A DNA stretch of 64,000 nucleotides, taken from contig NZ_WPNZ01000006.1 of the NCBI RefSeq assembly GCF_009755605.1, positions 1 to 64,000 of the forward strand. The letters run 5' to 3'. This stretch comes from Streptomyces typhae (GTDB lineage Bacteria; Actinomycetota; Actinomycetes; Streptomycetales; Streptomycetaceae). Both the position numbers and the translations under genes were made by a program. This document shows, one piece after another, positions 30,924 to 39,165 of the stretch. The notes below the pieces were generated by a model. It had not been told where the DNA came from, did not search any database, and worked only from the letters and a program-made list of their open reading frames with translations. Positions within the stretch are counted from its first letter, which is position 1. The number at the start of each line of letters is the position of its first letter.

Positions 30924-31517
30924 GGTGGGGCTCCTTGACATGTGAGGGTTCCAGCGCCTGTCGGCCACAAGAGCGTCGCGCCCAGGCCCGCTGAGGTCTC
31001 TTTCCGAGTACTGCGCGCCACGCCGCAGGTGGTCACTGGAGGCAAGCAAGTGCTGGCGGCGCCTGATCTCGATGCGAGGAACCCTGTCAGAACTCCTCCC
31101 TGCCCAGTAGCCGGTCTGACCAGCAACTCGTCTTTCTAACGGATCAGTTCGGGCCGCCGCCGCACGGGTCCTCGACGGCCGTCGGCCGTCCCGTCGGACC
31201 AGCTCAGGCAGGGGCCGCGGTGGCGTCCGCGCCACCTGTGAGCGGCCGTAAGATCGTCCGGAACCAGGCGTTGCAGATGAGCCACTCCGACGACGGACGC
31301 TGCCGCAGGCCGGGGCGACGGCTCCTCATGGGTGACGCGGAGGGACAGCCGGTGGGCGTCCGGCCGCCTGCCGACGCACTCTCAGCCAACTCGACCGCCT
31401 CGACCGCATCAGCCGGACGGCCGACGCTACGCTGACCGCGCGCAGGCACACGCGGGCCGCGCCACGCGTGCTGACCTCGACGCTCGATCGCTCGTTCCGA
31501 TCCCTGGGGGTGCAGAG
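30924..31517. other. Divergent intergenic region without a recognised gene
   Basis: About 590 bases separate the methyltransferase and aminotransferase genes. Short frames here have no recognisable domain. Promoters for both genes must lie here; none could be marked with confidence, though TACGCT near 31428 could be a -10 for the aminotransferase. Confidence 0.5.
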
Positions 31518-32834
31518 GTGCGTAGGCGAAGTGTGCTGGCCGGTGCCGTAGGAACGGCGGCGGTCGCCGCGTGGGGAGGCGGAACCGCGGACGCGGTCAC
31601 GGGCGACGGAGCGGGCGGGCTGCTCGGGACAGACGGGCTGCTCGGGGCGGACGGGCGGCCGGACTGGGGCGCGGTGCGCGCGCAGTTCCGCCTCGACCCC
31701 GACTGGGTCCACCTCGCCACCTTCTACCTGGCCTCGCAGCCGCGTGCGGTACGCGAAGCCGTGGCACATCTGGCCCGGCAGCTCGACGCCGACCCCATGC
31801 TGCTGCCGACGCACCTGACGCTGCCCGACGGTCCGACGGGCTGGGACCGCGTACGTCAGTCCCTGGCCGGCTACCTGGGCGGCGAGCCCGAGCACCTCGC
31901 GCTCGCCGCAAGCACCACCATCGGCCTCGGCCTGGTCTACAACGGGGTGATCACCCGCCCCGGCCAGGAGTTCCTGCTCAGCGACGACGACCACGACGTG
32001 CACCGGGGCGCCGCCCGGCTCGCCGCGGAGAAGCATGGGGCGCGCCTGCGGCTCGTCCCCTCCTGGTTCGCCGACTCCGCGCAGGCCACGGCCGACGAAG
32101 TGGTGAGCGCGATCCGCGCCCAACTGCGCCCGACGACCCGCGTCCTCGGCGTCACCTGGGTGCAGTCGAGGACAGGAGTGCGGATGCCGGTCGCGCGCAT
32201 CGCGGAGGTGGTGGCGGAGGCCAACCGGGGCCGCAAGGACACCGACCGCTGTCTGCTGGTGGTCGACGGGGTGCACGGCCTCGCCGCGGTGGACGCGGAC
32301 GCCGCGCGCCTCGGCGCCGACGCGGTGGTCGCGGGCACCCACAAGTGGCTGCTCGGCCCGCGCGGCACCGGCGTGGTGTGGCTGGCGCCGTGGGCGACGG
32401 AGCAGGTACGGCCGACGTTCGCGAGCTTCATCGCGAGCGAGGGCACCCCCGCGCTGTCACCGGGCGGGTTCCTCGCCTTCGAGCACGCCTTCGCGCTGCC
32501 GGTGTCCGTCGCCTTCCAGCAGGCCCTGGGCCGCTCCCGGGTCGCCGCGCGGATCACCGAGCTGTCCACACGCGCCAAACGAGGGCTCGCCCGCATCCCC
32601 GGCGTGACCGTGCACACGCCCACGGCACCCGGCATGTCCGCGGGCATCACCTGCTTCAGCGTCCGCGACCACCGCGGCAGCGACGTGGTCACGATGGCCG
32701 CCGAACGCAAGGTGCGCCTGTCGTCCCTGTACCGCGACAGCCTGGGGTACGCCCGCATCGGCACCGGCATCATGAACTCCCCGCAGGACGTCGACGCGGC
32801 GCTGCGTGTCGTACGGGACATCGCGCGCGGGTAG
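31518..32834 (+). CDS. Class V aminotransferase / isopenicillin N epimerase-like, with Tat-like signal
   Basis: The 438-residue protein opens VRRRSVLAGAVGTAAVAAWG: a twin-arginine-like start with a hydrophobic core, so export is possible. The mature part is a PLP-dependent class V fold: AASTTIGLGLVYNGVI, the cofactor-binding Asp in LLVVDGVHGLAAVD, and the PLP lysine in AGTHKWLLGPRGTG. It resembles isopenicillin N epimerase and cysteine desulfurase-like enzymes; the substrate is unknown. GTG 31518 follows a G-rich ribosome-binding site, and upstream starts give improbable sequence. It stands alone, convergent with the DUF1963 gene 29 bases away. Confidence 0.85.
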   Translation: MRRRSVLAGAVGTAAVAAWGGGTADAVTGDGAGGLLGTDGLLGADGRPDWGAVRAQFRLDPDWVHLATFYLASQPRAVREAVAHLARQLDADPMLLPTHLTLPDGPTGWDRVRQSLAGYLGGEPEHLALAASTTIGLGLVYNGVITRPGQEFLLSDDDHDVHRGAARLAAEKHGARLRLVPSWFADSAQATADEVVSAIRAQLRPTTRVLGVTWVQSRTGVRMPVARIAEVVAEANRGRKDTDRCLLVVDGVHGLAAVDADAARLGADAVVAGTHKWLLGPRGTGVVWLAPWATEQVRPTFASFIASEGTPALSPGGFLAFEHAFALPVSVAFQQALGRSRVAARITELSTRAKRGLARIPGVTVHTPTAPGMSAGITCFSVRDHRGSDVVTMAAERKVRLSSLYRDSLGYARIGTGIMNSPQDVDAALRVVRDIARG

Positions 32835-32863
32835 TGCCGAACGGGCAGCGCCGGGTGGAGCGG

Positions 32864-33745
32864 CTAGACCTGCACCGTCAGTCGGGCCTGGTCGAATCGA
32901 CGGGCGGCGAGGTCCTCGGAGCGGATGAGCCAGTAGAGGGTGCCCTCGTCGCCCCAGGCCGTCTTCGCGTCGCGGTCGGGGTCGGGGTCACTGTCGCTGC
33001 TGAACTGGGCGAGCAGAGCCCACTGTGCGGCTTCGCGGTCCAGCGGTGGGTCTCCCCAGGCGTGGGTGCCGTTGCTGAGGACCGCGTTCGCGATCTCGTA
33101 CTCCACCGGGCCCTGGATCGGCACCGCGTGGCCGCCGATCTGGTGGCCGACGCGGGTGCGCAGTTGCCCGAAGGCGCGGACGAACGGTTTGAGCTCGGCC
33201 GGGGTGTCGCGTGGGTGGGGCCAGTGCCCACTGTCGCCGAGCAAGGCCTGGCGGGCCTGGGGCAGCCACAGGTCCGGGGCGCTTTGTCCGGTGGCCGCAC
33301 CGAGGTCCACGCGCGGGAACGGCGCCAGGCCCGAGGGGGTGTCCGCCGGGACGACGGGGGTGTTCTCCGGGATGTACAGCACCTGGGCCCCTGGCCAGGT
33401 CTCGGGGTCGTCGGCGGACATGAAGGCGTCCTCCTCCGCCTGACCGTCGACGGAGAAGGAGAAGAAGAGCAGGGTCCCCTCCTGGGGGAACTCGGCGGCG
33501 AGTCCGCCTCGGGGCAGTGCGGCACACCGTACCGACGCGACGAAGGACAAGGGCCCGTACCCGGGCCACTCGGGCCAGGCGACCCCGGCCGGCAGTTCCG
33601 GGGTCCCGCCGAGGACGGCCACGACCTGCTCGTCGCCCTCGGCCCGGCGCAGGCGTACGCACGGGCGCAGGAGTGCTGTCCAGCGCCGGGCGAGCGCGTC
33701 GGGAAGGTGCTCGGCAGCAAGCCGGGAGTATGGCTCATCCGTCAT
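32864..33745 (-). CDS. DUF1963 (YwqG-like) protein
   Basis: The 293-residue soluble protein fits DUF1963: ELPAGVAWPEWPGYGPLSFV near the N-terminus, GTLLFFSFSVDGQAEED in the middle, and a C-terminal LLAQFSSDSD-type segment followed by GTLYWLIRSEDLAARRF. The biochemical role is unknown; the family is often near toxin-immunity and SUKH genes, and here the next gene upstream is SUKH-like. ATG 33745 is my choice; ATG 33754 is possible. Confidence 0.85.
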   Translation of the reverse strand: MTDEPYSRLAAEHLPDALARRWTALLRPCVRLRRAEGDEQVVAVLGGTPELPAGVAWPEWPGYGPLSFVASVRCAALPRGGLAAEFPQEGTLLFFSFSVDGQAEEDAFMSADDPETWPGAQVLYIPENTPVVPADTPSGLAPFPRVDLGAATGQSAPDLWLPQARQALLGDSGHWPHPRDTPAELKPFVRAFGQLRTRVGHQIGGHAVPIQGPVEYEIANAVLSNGTHAWGDPPLDREAAQWALLAQFSSDSDPDPDRDAKTAWGDEGTLYWLIRSEDLAARRFDQARLTVQV

Positions 33746-33761
33746 GCGGCTCATCATTCAC

Positions 33762-33819
33762 GACGCCACTGACATCAGCCGTACGCTTCAGACGCCACTG
33801 ACATCAGCCGTACGCTTCA
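33762..33819. repeat. 29-bp perfect tandem duplication over a stop codon
   Basis: 33762-33790 and 33791-33819 are identical. The unit contains the last codons (EAYG) and stop of the minus-strand SUKH gene; the functional stop is in the second copy at 33804-33806, leaving a duplicate gene end downstream. Confidence 0.95.
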
Positions 33820-34556
33820 GCGGCGAGCCAACCGACGAGATCACCGGTCAGCAGCTCACCGTTGGCTTCGACGTCATGCTCGACGGCACCGAGCTCCAGG
33901 GCGTACACCGAGGTGCGGTCCCGGCCGTGGTGCCGCATGAACAACCCCCTCCCGCCGCTGTCATCGCCGACGAGCACCCAGTCCGGCGCGTACTCGCGGA
34001 CTTCGTAGGTGTCGTTGCGTTCACGGATGACATGCGGCCCGTACACCGACACGCCGTTGGGGAGAAGGACGCCCGGCGTGGAACGCCAGAGACGGGCGAT
34101 GGTGGGGTTCGGGCCCTCCCCGAGTCCGGAGTGGAGCGCCACTTGCACCGTCAGGAAACCCGCGAAGGAATCGGCGAACTCCTCGTCCTCCTCCCCGGTG
34201 AAGTGATCTCGCCGGACCACGGGATGCTCCTCACCGTCCCACTGGTCGAGCGCGAAGTGGAAGCTGCCGCCGCAGCCGTCGGACTCCCGGTAGAAACAGA
34301 GCCGCTCACCTTCGAGTTCGGTCGTGACGTCCACCGTGTCCGGTGTCGGCGGGGCGACGGAGGCGATCTCCGACCCGTTGAAGGCCCCCTCGCCGTACTC
34401 GGTCAGCCACCACCGGTACGACTGTGACAGCGGCCCCACCACGCCTTCCGCGGCTTCGACGGCGGCCTCCGGCTTCCCGCTGCCGCGGGCGCGCGCGGTG
34501 GTGATCAAGGGGGACGTTTCGATCAGTTCGCGCAGGGGCGCGAAGTCAGCGCTCAT
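33804..34556 (-). CDS. SMI1/KNR4 (SUKH)-like protein
   Basis: The protein of about 250 residues is soluble. Its N-terminal third carries the SMI1/KNR4 pattern: an early helix ending in SYRWWLTEYGEGAFNGSEI, the position where the family has its conserved aromatic/Gly-rich turn. The rest is acidic and mixed (FTGEEDEEFADSFAGFLTVQ). SUKH proteins are often immunity proteins for contact-dependent or polymorphic toxins; no toxin is visible here, so the role is open. ATG 34556 replaces a TTG at 34583. Confidence 0.7.
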   Translation of the reverse strand: MSADFAPLRELIETSPLITTARARGSGKPEAAVEAAEGVVGPLSQSYRWWLTEYGEGAFNGSEIASVAPPTPDTVDVTTELEGERLCFYRESDGCGGSFHFALDQWDGEEHPVVRRDHFTGEEDEEFADSFAGFLTVQVALHSGLGEGPNPTIARLWRSTPGVLLPNGVSVYGPHVIRERNDTYEVREYAPDWVLVGDDSGGRGLFMRHHGRDRTSVYALELGAVEHDVEANGELLTGDLVGWLAAEAYG

Positions 34557-34718
34557 GGACGCGAGTTTGGCAGAGGCGTTCAACGCGCTCCGGGCGGGCT
34601 TCCTTGCCCGGCTGGGGGTGGGGCCATCGCGGGGCGTGGCTCGAGAAGCTCGCTCCGCCCGGCCCGGAGTGGTCCCCCGGATGCGTCATGCGAACGCCGA
34701 CCCACCAGGATGAGAACC

Positions 34719-35513
34719 ATGGCTGATGGGACACGCGCGGGGAACCGACAGGGCACCGCAGAGAAGCGTCCGCTCGCCCTGGTCACAGGGGCAGGGCGTG
34801 CTGCGGGGATCGCGACGACCGTGGTACTGGGTCTGGCTCGGGCCGGATGGGACGTGGCCTTCACCTACTGGACTCCGTACGACGCACGGATGGAGTGGGG
34901 CAAGGAGCCCGGCGCGGCCGAGGAGCTGCGGAAGAAGGTCGTGTCCCTCGGCGCGAGGACACTGCCGATCGAGGCAGACCTGAGCGACCCCGCCGTGCCG
35001 GCACGGCTCTTCGACAGTGTCGAACGCGAGCTGGGGAACGTCACCGCACTCGTGCTCTGCCACTGCGAGTCGGTCGACTCCGGCCTGTTGGACACTACGG
35101 TGGAGAGCTTCGACCTGCACTTCGCAGTCAATGCGCGGGCGACCTGGCTGCTGATCCGGGAGTACGGACTGCGGTTCCGCGGGCAGCACGGCAGCGGGCG
35201 GATCATCAGCCTGACCAGCGATCACACCGCAGGCAATCTGCCGTACGGAGCGAGCAAGGGGGCGATGGACCGGATCACGCTTGCCGCCGCCCAGGAACTC
35301 GCCCACCTGGGGGTGACCTGCAACGCGATCAACCCCGGGCCGACCGACACCGGTTGGATGACCGAGGAGCAGAAGGCGGACATGATCCGCTCCACACCGC
35401 TGGGGCGCCTCGGGGTGCCGCGGGACTGCGCGAATCTCGTCACGTTCCTCTGCTCCGCGGAGGGCGGCTGGATCAACGGCCAGCTCCTGCGGAGCGACGG
35501 CGGTATCGGCTGA
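34719..35513 (+). CDS. Short-chain dehydrogenase/reductase
   Basis: The 264-residue protein is a classical SDR: nucleotide-binding LALVTGAGRAAGIATTVVL, ADLSDP for the adenine ring, catalytic Ser in IISLTSDH and catalytic YGASK, and C-terminal NLVTFLCSAEGGWINGQ, as in FabG-like oxidoreductases. It would reduce a keto group or oxidise an alcohol with NAD(P)H. The motif around the second strand is longer than usual (FTYWTPYDARMEW). ATG 34719 has a GGATGAG-like site; ATG 34710 is possible. No pathway partner is evident. Confidence 0.88.
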   Translation: MADGTRAGNRQGTAEKRPLALVTGAGRAAGIATTVVLGLARAGWDVAFTYWTPYDARMEWGKEPGAAEELRKKVVSLGARTLPIEADLSDPAVPARLFDSVERELGNVTALVLCHCESVDSGLLDTTVESFDLHFAVNARATWLLIREYGLRFRGQHGSGRIISLTSDHTAGNLPYGASKGAMDRITLAAAQELAHLGVTCNAINPGPTDTGWMTEEQKADMIRSTPLGRLGVPRDCANLVTFLCSAEGGWINGQLLRSDGGIG

Positions 35514-35612
35514 AGCGTGTCGCCGCAAGGCCCACGAGGGCTCGCGCGACACTCGTTCTCGTTGGTGACGGTCGGTCGACGCCGTGTGGCGCGGGGCCCG
35601 TTGCCTGCCTCG

Positions 35613-35648
35613 GAGGCTGTGTCCACGAGGGAGGCTGTGTCCACGAGG
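35613..35648. repeat. 18-bp perfect tandem duplication
   Basis: 35613-35630 and 35631-35648 are identical, between the SDR stop and the hydrolase start. Confidence 0.9.
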
Positions 35649-35723
35649 TCCGCCGGAGTTCGCCCCTCGCGGGGCGCCCCTCCGCGCCGATGAGTTTTCG
35701 GGACGGGGCCGGTCTGCACGGGT

Positions 35724-36593
35724 ATGGAGACCTACACATGTGAAACGACCGGCGCCGACCTCGTCTACGACGTTCGTGGGCCGCTGCCGACCGCGGACGG
35801 ACGCCCGCCACTGCTCATGATCGGGCAGCCCATGGACGCCGCGGGCTTCGCCGCGCTCGCCGCGCGCTTCCCCGAGCGGACCGTCGCCACCTACGACCCG
35901 CGCGGGCTCGGGCGCAGCACCCGTAAGGACGGGCGGGTCGACCACACACCGCAGACCCAGGCCGACGACGTGCACGCCGTCATCGAGGCGCTCGGGGCCG
36001 GGCCTGTCGAGATGTTCGCCAGCAGTGGCGGAGCGATCACCGCGCTCGCGGTGGTGGCGAAGTATCCCGGGGACGTGACCACTCTGGTCGCGCACGAGCC
36101 GCCGCTCATCACCCTCACGCCGGACGGCCAGGCGGCACTGCGGGCGCGGGCCGGGGTCCGGGACGCCTACGAAAAGCGGGGATGGGGCGCCGGGATGGCA
36201 GCGTTCGTGGCCATGACCTCGTGGGAGGGGGAATTCACCGACGCCTACTTCGCTCAGCCGGAGGCCGACCCCGCCGCGTTCGGAATGCCCACGGAGGACG
36301 ACGGCCCACGTGACGACCCGCTGCTGTCCGACCGGTCCTGGGCCGTCAGCAGCTACCGGCCGGACACGGACGCGCTCGCCGCCGCACCGACCCGCGTCGT
36401 GATCGCTGTGGGCGAGGAGTCCGAGGGTGTGCAGACGGGGCGTACCTCCGTCGCGACCGCCGAACTGCTCGGGAAGCCGGTGACCGTGTTCCCGAGTCAT
36501 CACGGCGGTTTCTGCGACGGGGAGTTCGGATATCCGGGGAAGCCGGACGAGTTCGCGCAGCGGCTGCGCCAGGTTCTCGCGGGCGCCTCGTAG
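35724..36593 (+). CDS. Alpha/beta hydrolase
   Basis: The 289-residue protein has the alpha/beta-hydrolase order: LLMIGQPMDA (oxyanion region), VATYDPRGLGRSTR, nucleophile elbow EMFASSGGAITAL with the catalytic Ser in a shortened xSxGG motif, and C-terminal His in FPSHHGGFCDGE. A helical cap lies between. Such proteins hydrolyse esters, lactones or epoxides; the substrate is unknown. No Shine-Dalgarno is evident before ATG 35724. It follows the SDR at 210 bases. Confidence 0.88.
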   Translation: METYTCETTGADLVYDVRGPLPTADGRPPLLMIGQPMDAAGFAALAARFPERTVATYDPRGLGRSTRKDGRVDHTPQTQADDVHAVIEALGAGPVEMFASSGGAITALAVVAKYPGDVTTLVAHEPPLITLTPDGQAALRARAGVRDAYEKRGWGAGMAAFVAMTSWEGEFTDAYFAQPEADPAAFGMPTEDDGPRDDPLLSDRSWAVSSYRPDTDALAAAPTRVVIAVGEESEGVQTGRTSVATAELLGKPVTVFPSHHGGFCDGEFGYPGKPDEFAQRLRQVLAGAS

Positions 36594-36783
36594 GCCGACT
36601 TCAGGCCCGGCGTCGCCCGGACCGACCGCAGGCTCGACGCCTCACAGTCCGACCGCCGGCCCCGCACCTCATGGGCCGGCCGCCGACCGCCGACCGGCGG
36701 CCGCCGACCGGGCAGTTCTCCCACCTGAGGACGCCCGGACGGGTGCGGGCGGTGGCGGCGTCGGGCCGCCGCGCGGCAGCTTC

Positions 36784-36789
36784 TAAGAT
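36784..36789 (+). promoter_or_regulatory. Candidate -10 box for a leaderless VOC gene
   Basis: TAAGAT lies exactly 7 bases before the ATG at 36797 and no ribosome-binding site is present, the same spacing as at dgt. Transcription would start at the start codon. Confidence 0.4.
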
Positions 36790-36796
36790 CCTCGGC

Positions 36797-37534
36797 ATGG
36801 CAACACGACTCGTGCAGATCAACATGAAGGCCCATGACGACTCCGCGCTCGGCCGGTTCTGGGCGGAGGCGCTCGGTTGGGGTGTCGACAGCGAGGGCCC
36901 CGGGGTGACCAACCTCGAACCCGTGGGCTTCACCTACCCCGACCCGGCGGCCGTCTGCATCGACCTCGTCGCCCGCCCGGAACCCAAGACGGTGAAGAAC
37001 CGCGTGCACCTCGATCTGGCCACCGTCTCGGCCGCCCATCAAGAGGAGCTGGTCACGCGCCTGAAGGATCTCGGCGCGACGCCTGCCGATGTGGGTCAGG
37101 GCGACGTCCCCTGGACGGTCCTGGCCGACCCGGAGGGCAACGAGTTCTGCGTCCTTGAGCCCCGTCCGATCTACCGGGACACCGGGCCGATCGCCGCGGT
37201 GGTGGTCGACTGCGCCGATCCCCGGGAGATGGCCCGGTTCTGGGGAGAGGCGATGGACTGGACGCTGCACGAGGTCACCGACGACCACGCGACCTTCCGC
37301 TCCGCCGCGGGTGTCGGCCCGTATCTGGAGTTCCTCCGTACCGGCGACGCCAAGAGCGGCTGGAACCGCGTCCACCTCGACGTCGCCCCCTACCTCGGTG
37401 ACGACCTGGCCGCGGAGGAGGCCCGGCTGCGCGCCCTGGGCGCCGGTGACCCCGGTATCGACCAGTCCGCCATTTCCTGGACGATCCTGGCCGACCCGGA
37501 GGGCAACGAGTTCTGCCTGCTCACCCCTCGCTGA
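36797..37534 (+). CDS. Two-domain VOC / glyoxalase-like protein
   Basis: The 245-residue protein is two VOC modules in tandem. Each ends in the same segment (VLADPEGNEFCVLEP and ILADPEGNEFCLLTP) and each has a WNRVH- or KNRVHLDL-type strand with a potential metal His. Such proteins bind divalent metals or antibiotics such as bleomycin, or catalyse isomerisations; no specific role is inferable. The longer frame starting at 36671 has no coding character. Confidence 0.88.
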   Translation: MATRLVQINMKAHDDSALGRFWAEALGWGVDSEGPGVTNLEPVGFTYPDPAAVCIDLVARPEPKTVKNRVHLDLATVSAAHQEELVTRLKDLGATPADVGQGDVPWTVLADPEGNEFCVLEPRPIYRDTGPIAAVVVDCADPREMARFWGEAMDWTLHEVTDDHATFRSAAGVGPYLEFLRTGDAKSGWNRVHLDVAPYLGDDLAAEEARLRALGAGDPGIDQSAISWTILADPEGNEFCLLTPR

Positions 37535-37541
37535 CCCTCCG

Positions 37542-37643
37542 AAGGCACGTCTGCTGGCGGAAGCGTCTCTGACGCAGGCGCTGGGCTTCGGCTTCCCTCC
37601 CGAGCTGAAGGCCTTGTGGCAGGTGTGCGGCGGCGTCCAGTGG
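37542..37643 (+). pseudogene. SMI1/KNR4 N-terminal scrap
   Basis: The translation LTQALGFGFPPELKALWQVC, in a frame other than the VOC gene, resembles the opening helix of SMI1/KNR4 domains (a pattern like LGFxLPPELRxLYRxxxG). It has no start codon and degenerates within 35 residues. It lies just after the VOC stop and antisense to nothing known. Confidence 0.4.
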
Positions 37644-37657
37644 GGCGGGAGGCGGCC

Positions 37658-38179
37658 TCAGACCGCCCTGCGCAGGGTTCGGATCTTCTGTTGCGCCGCG
37701 CTGATCGCTGTCTTGAGTTCGATCCTGGCATGCTCCTGTTTCATGGCCTTCTCCAGTTGCAGGGTACGGCTCGCGGCCGACGCCTTGGCGGTGCCGGCGG
37801 CGGTGTGGAGTTCGGTGTTGAGGTAGCGTTCGAGCCGCTCGACGACACCGTGCAGCTCATGGCTGATCATCTCTGTTTCCTCCGCCGTGGCGCTCAAGAG
37901 GTTCAGCAAGCGGCGAAGCGGCGCGAACTCGGCTGCTCCGCAGGGCTTTTGTGCGTACTCGCACTGCTTCTCGAACAGCTCCCGCAGATAGGCGGCGGCG
38001 TCGTCGAGGTCCTTGGTGTCTTCGTCGGTCCTGCGGACCCGCTTCATCCAGGCCCACACCTGCTTGTGGTGACGCAGGCTCAGGACGGCGAGCAGCGTGG
38101 CGGCGGCGCCGACGAGTGCGCTGACCGTCATGGTGCGGGTACCGGAACCGGAAGCGAGAAGGGTCGAACTGAGCAACAT
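37658..38179 (-). CDS. Hypothetical membrane-anchored helical protein
   Basis: The 173-residue protein has one N-terminal hydrophobic helix (TVSALVGAAATLLAVLSL, about residues 17-34), then a charged region (KRVRRTDEDTKDLDDAAAYL) and a long helical tail with heptad-like Leu spacing (LLNLLSATAEETEMISHEL to the C-terminus), likely a coiled coil. I do not recognise a family. It lies 91 bases before the Crp/Fnr gene's end, on the same strand and downstream of it, so it may be co-transcribed. Confidence 0.6.
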   Translation of the reverse strand: MLLSSTLLASGSGTRTMTVSALVGAAATLLAVLSLRHHKQVWAWMKRVRRTDEDTKDLDDAAAYLRELFEKQCEYAQKPCGAAEFAPLRRLLNLLSATAEETEMISHELHGVVERLERYLNTELHTAAGTAKASAASRTLQLEKAMKQEHARIELKTAISAAQQKIRTLRRAV

Positions 38180-38270
38180 CGTTGGTGTCCATTCATGGGA
38201 ACGCGCACAGGGCCGTCCCGTGCCGGTGCCAACGGGAGGCCTTCAAAGCAGGCGGGGGGACCAGATGGGG

Positions 38271-39014
38271 CTACGGAGCTGTGGCGATGCCGCGGAGGAC
38301 CGGGAGGTCCGTCACCGTGAGCTTCCGGTAGTGGCTGATGACCGCACCGTGCTCCTCGCGGAGGGTGCGAAGGGTGTTCTCGACGGTGGAGACGCCCATC
38401 ATGAGTGCGTCCGCCAGGTCTTTCTGACTCAGGCCCGTCAAGGCGACGTGGCCGGGCCTGGTGCTCGCGCTGCTGGTGCCGGTGGTGTCGGCGAGGTGGG
38501 CGAGCAACCCGCTGACCCTCTGGATAGGGGTGCGGGTGGCGGTGCTGTAGATGGTCTCGTCACTACGGACGCGGTCTTCGAGGCTGCGCAGCAGCGCCTC
38601 TTGGATGGTGAGGTGCTTGCGCAGGAAGAAGTTCATGCGGGCGACCGGACAGGGCATGACCCAGGTAGGGGTCATGCAGGTGGTGCCGACCGACGCGGAC
38701 GGCTCGATGAGCTTGGCCTCCCCTACGAGTTGGCCACGGCCACGGAACCGGATGATCTTCGGTGCGCCGTCCCGCGCACCGAAGGGAACGCGCTCCTGGC
38801 GCACATAGCCGCCGAGGATGATGTACACGTGCTCGTCCGCGGCTCCGATCGGCAGCGCCTCCTCGCGCTCGTAGATGCGTGCGTCGGAGCCCCAGGCGTG
38901 GACGAACAGCGGCCACATGTCGACGGGGAGGTACCGCAGGAAGCTGCCTTCCGGCATCGTCCGGCGACCGGCCAGGACGTCCGTCGTCTGGAAGGCCTCC
39001 ATCTTGGGAACCAC
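38271..39014 (-). CDS. Crp/Fnr-family transcriptional regulator
   Basis: The 247-residue protein has an N-terminal cyclic-nucleotide-binding-type beta domain (HVYIILGGYVRQERV, RGRGQLVGEAKLIEPSAS), a dimer helix (MNFFLRKHLTIQEALLRSL) and a C-terminal winged HTH (GLSQKDLADALMMGVSTVE). Ligand residues of true cAMP receptors are not clear. Proteins of this type in Streptomyces often regulate secondary metabolism. GTG 39014 starts 4 bases after the stop of a small upstream ORF, suggesting coupled translation. Confidence 0.88.
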   Translation of the reverse strand: MVPKMEAFQTTDVLAGRRTMPEGSFLRYLPVDMWPLFVHAWGSDARIYEREEALPIGAADEHVYIILGGYVRQERVPFGARDGAPKIIRFRGRGQLVGEAKLIEPSASVGTTCMTPTWVMPCPVARMNFFLRKHLTIQEALLRSLEDRVRSDETIYSTATRTPIQRVSGLLAHLADTTGTSSASTRPGHVALTGLSQKDLADALMMGVSTVENTLRTLREEHGAVISHYRKLTVTDLPVLRGIATAP

Positions 39015-39018
39015 GGTG

Positions 39019-39165
39019 TCAGCCCCCGGTCGTGCGGGGCGGCTTCACACGCGTACGGCTGAGTGCTCGCCGGCGTGCGGGGACAGTCGCGCAGCCCAGC
39101 CAGGTCCCCTGCGGGAGATACGCAGGCTGCGGAGCGACAGCGCCATCGACGATGGCGGTCTTCAT
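39019..39165 (-). CDS. Small ORF coupled to the Crp/Fnr gene
   Basis: This 48-codon frame starts MKTAIVDGAVAPQPAYLPQG and ends in a Pro/Arg/Thr-rich tail. AAGGA lies about 11 bases before ATG 39165. Its stop is 4 bases before the regulator's GTG. It has one Cys and no family I recognise. It could be a leader peptide, a small partner protein, or chance. Confidence 0.45.
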   Translation of the reverse strand: MKTAIVDGAVAPQPAYLPQGTWLGCATVPARRRALSRTRVKPPRTTGG

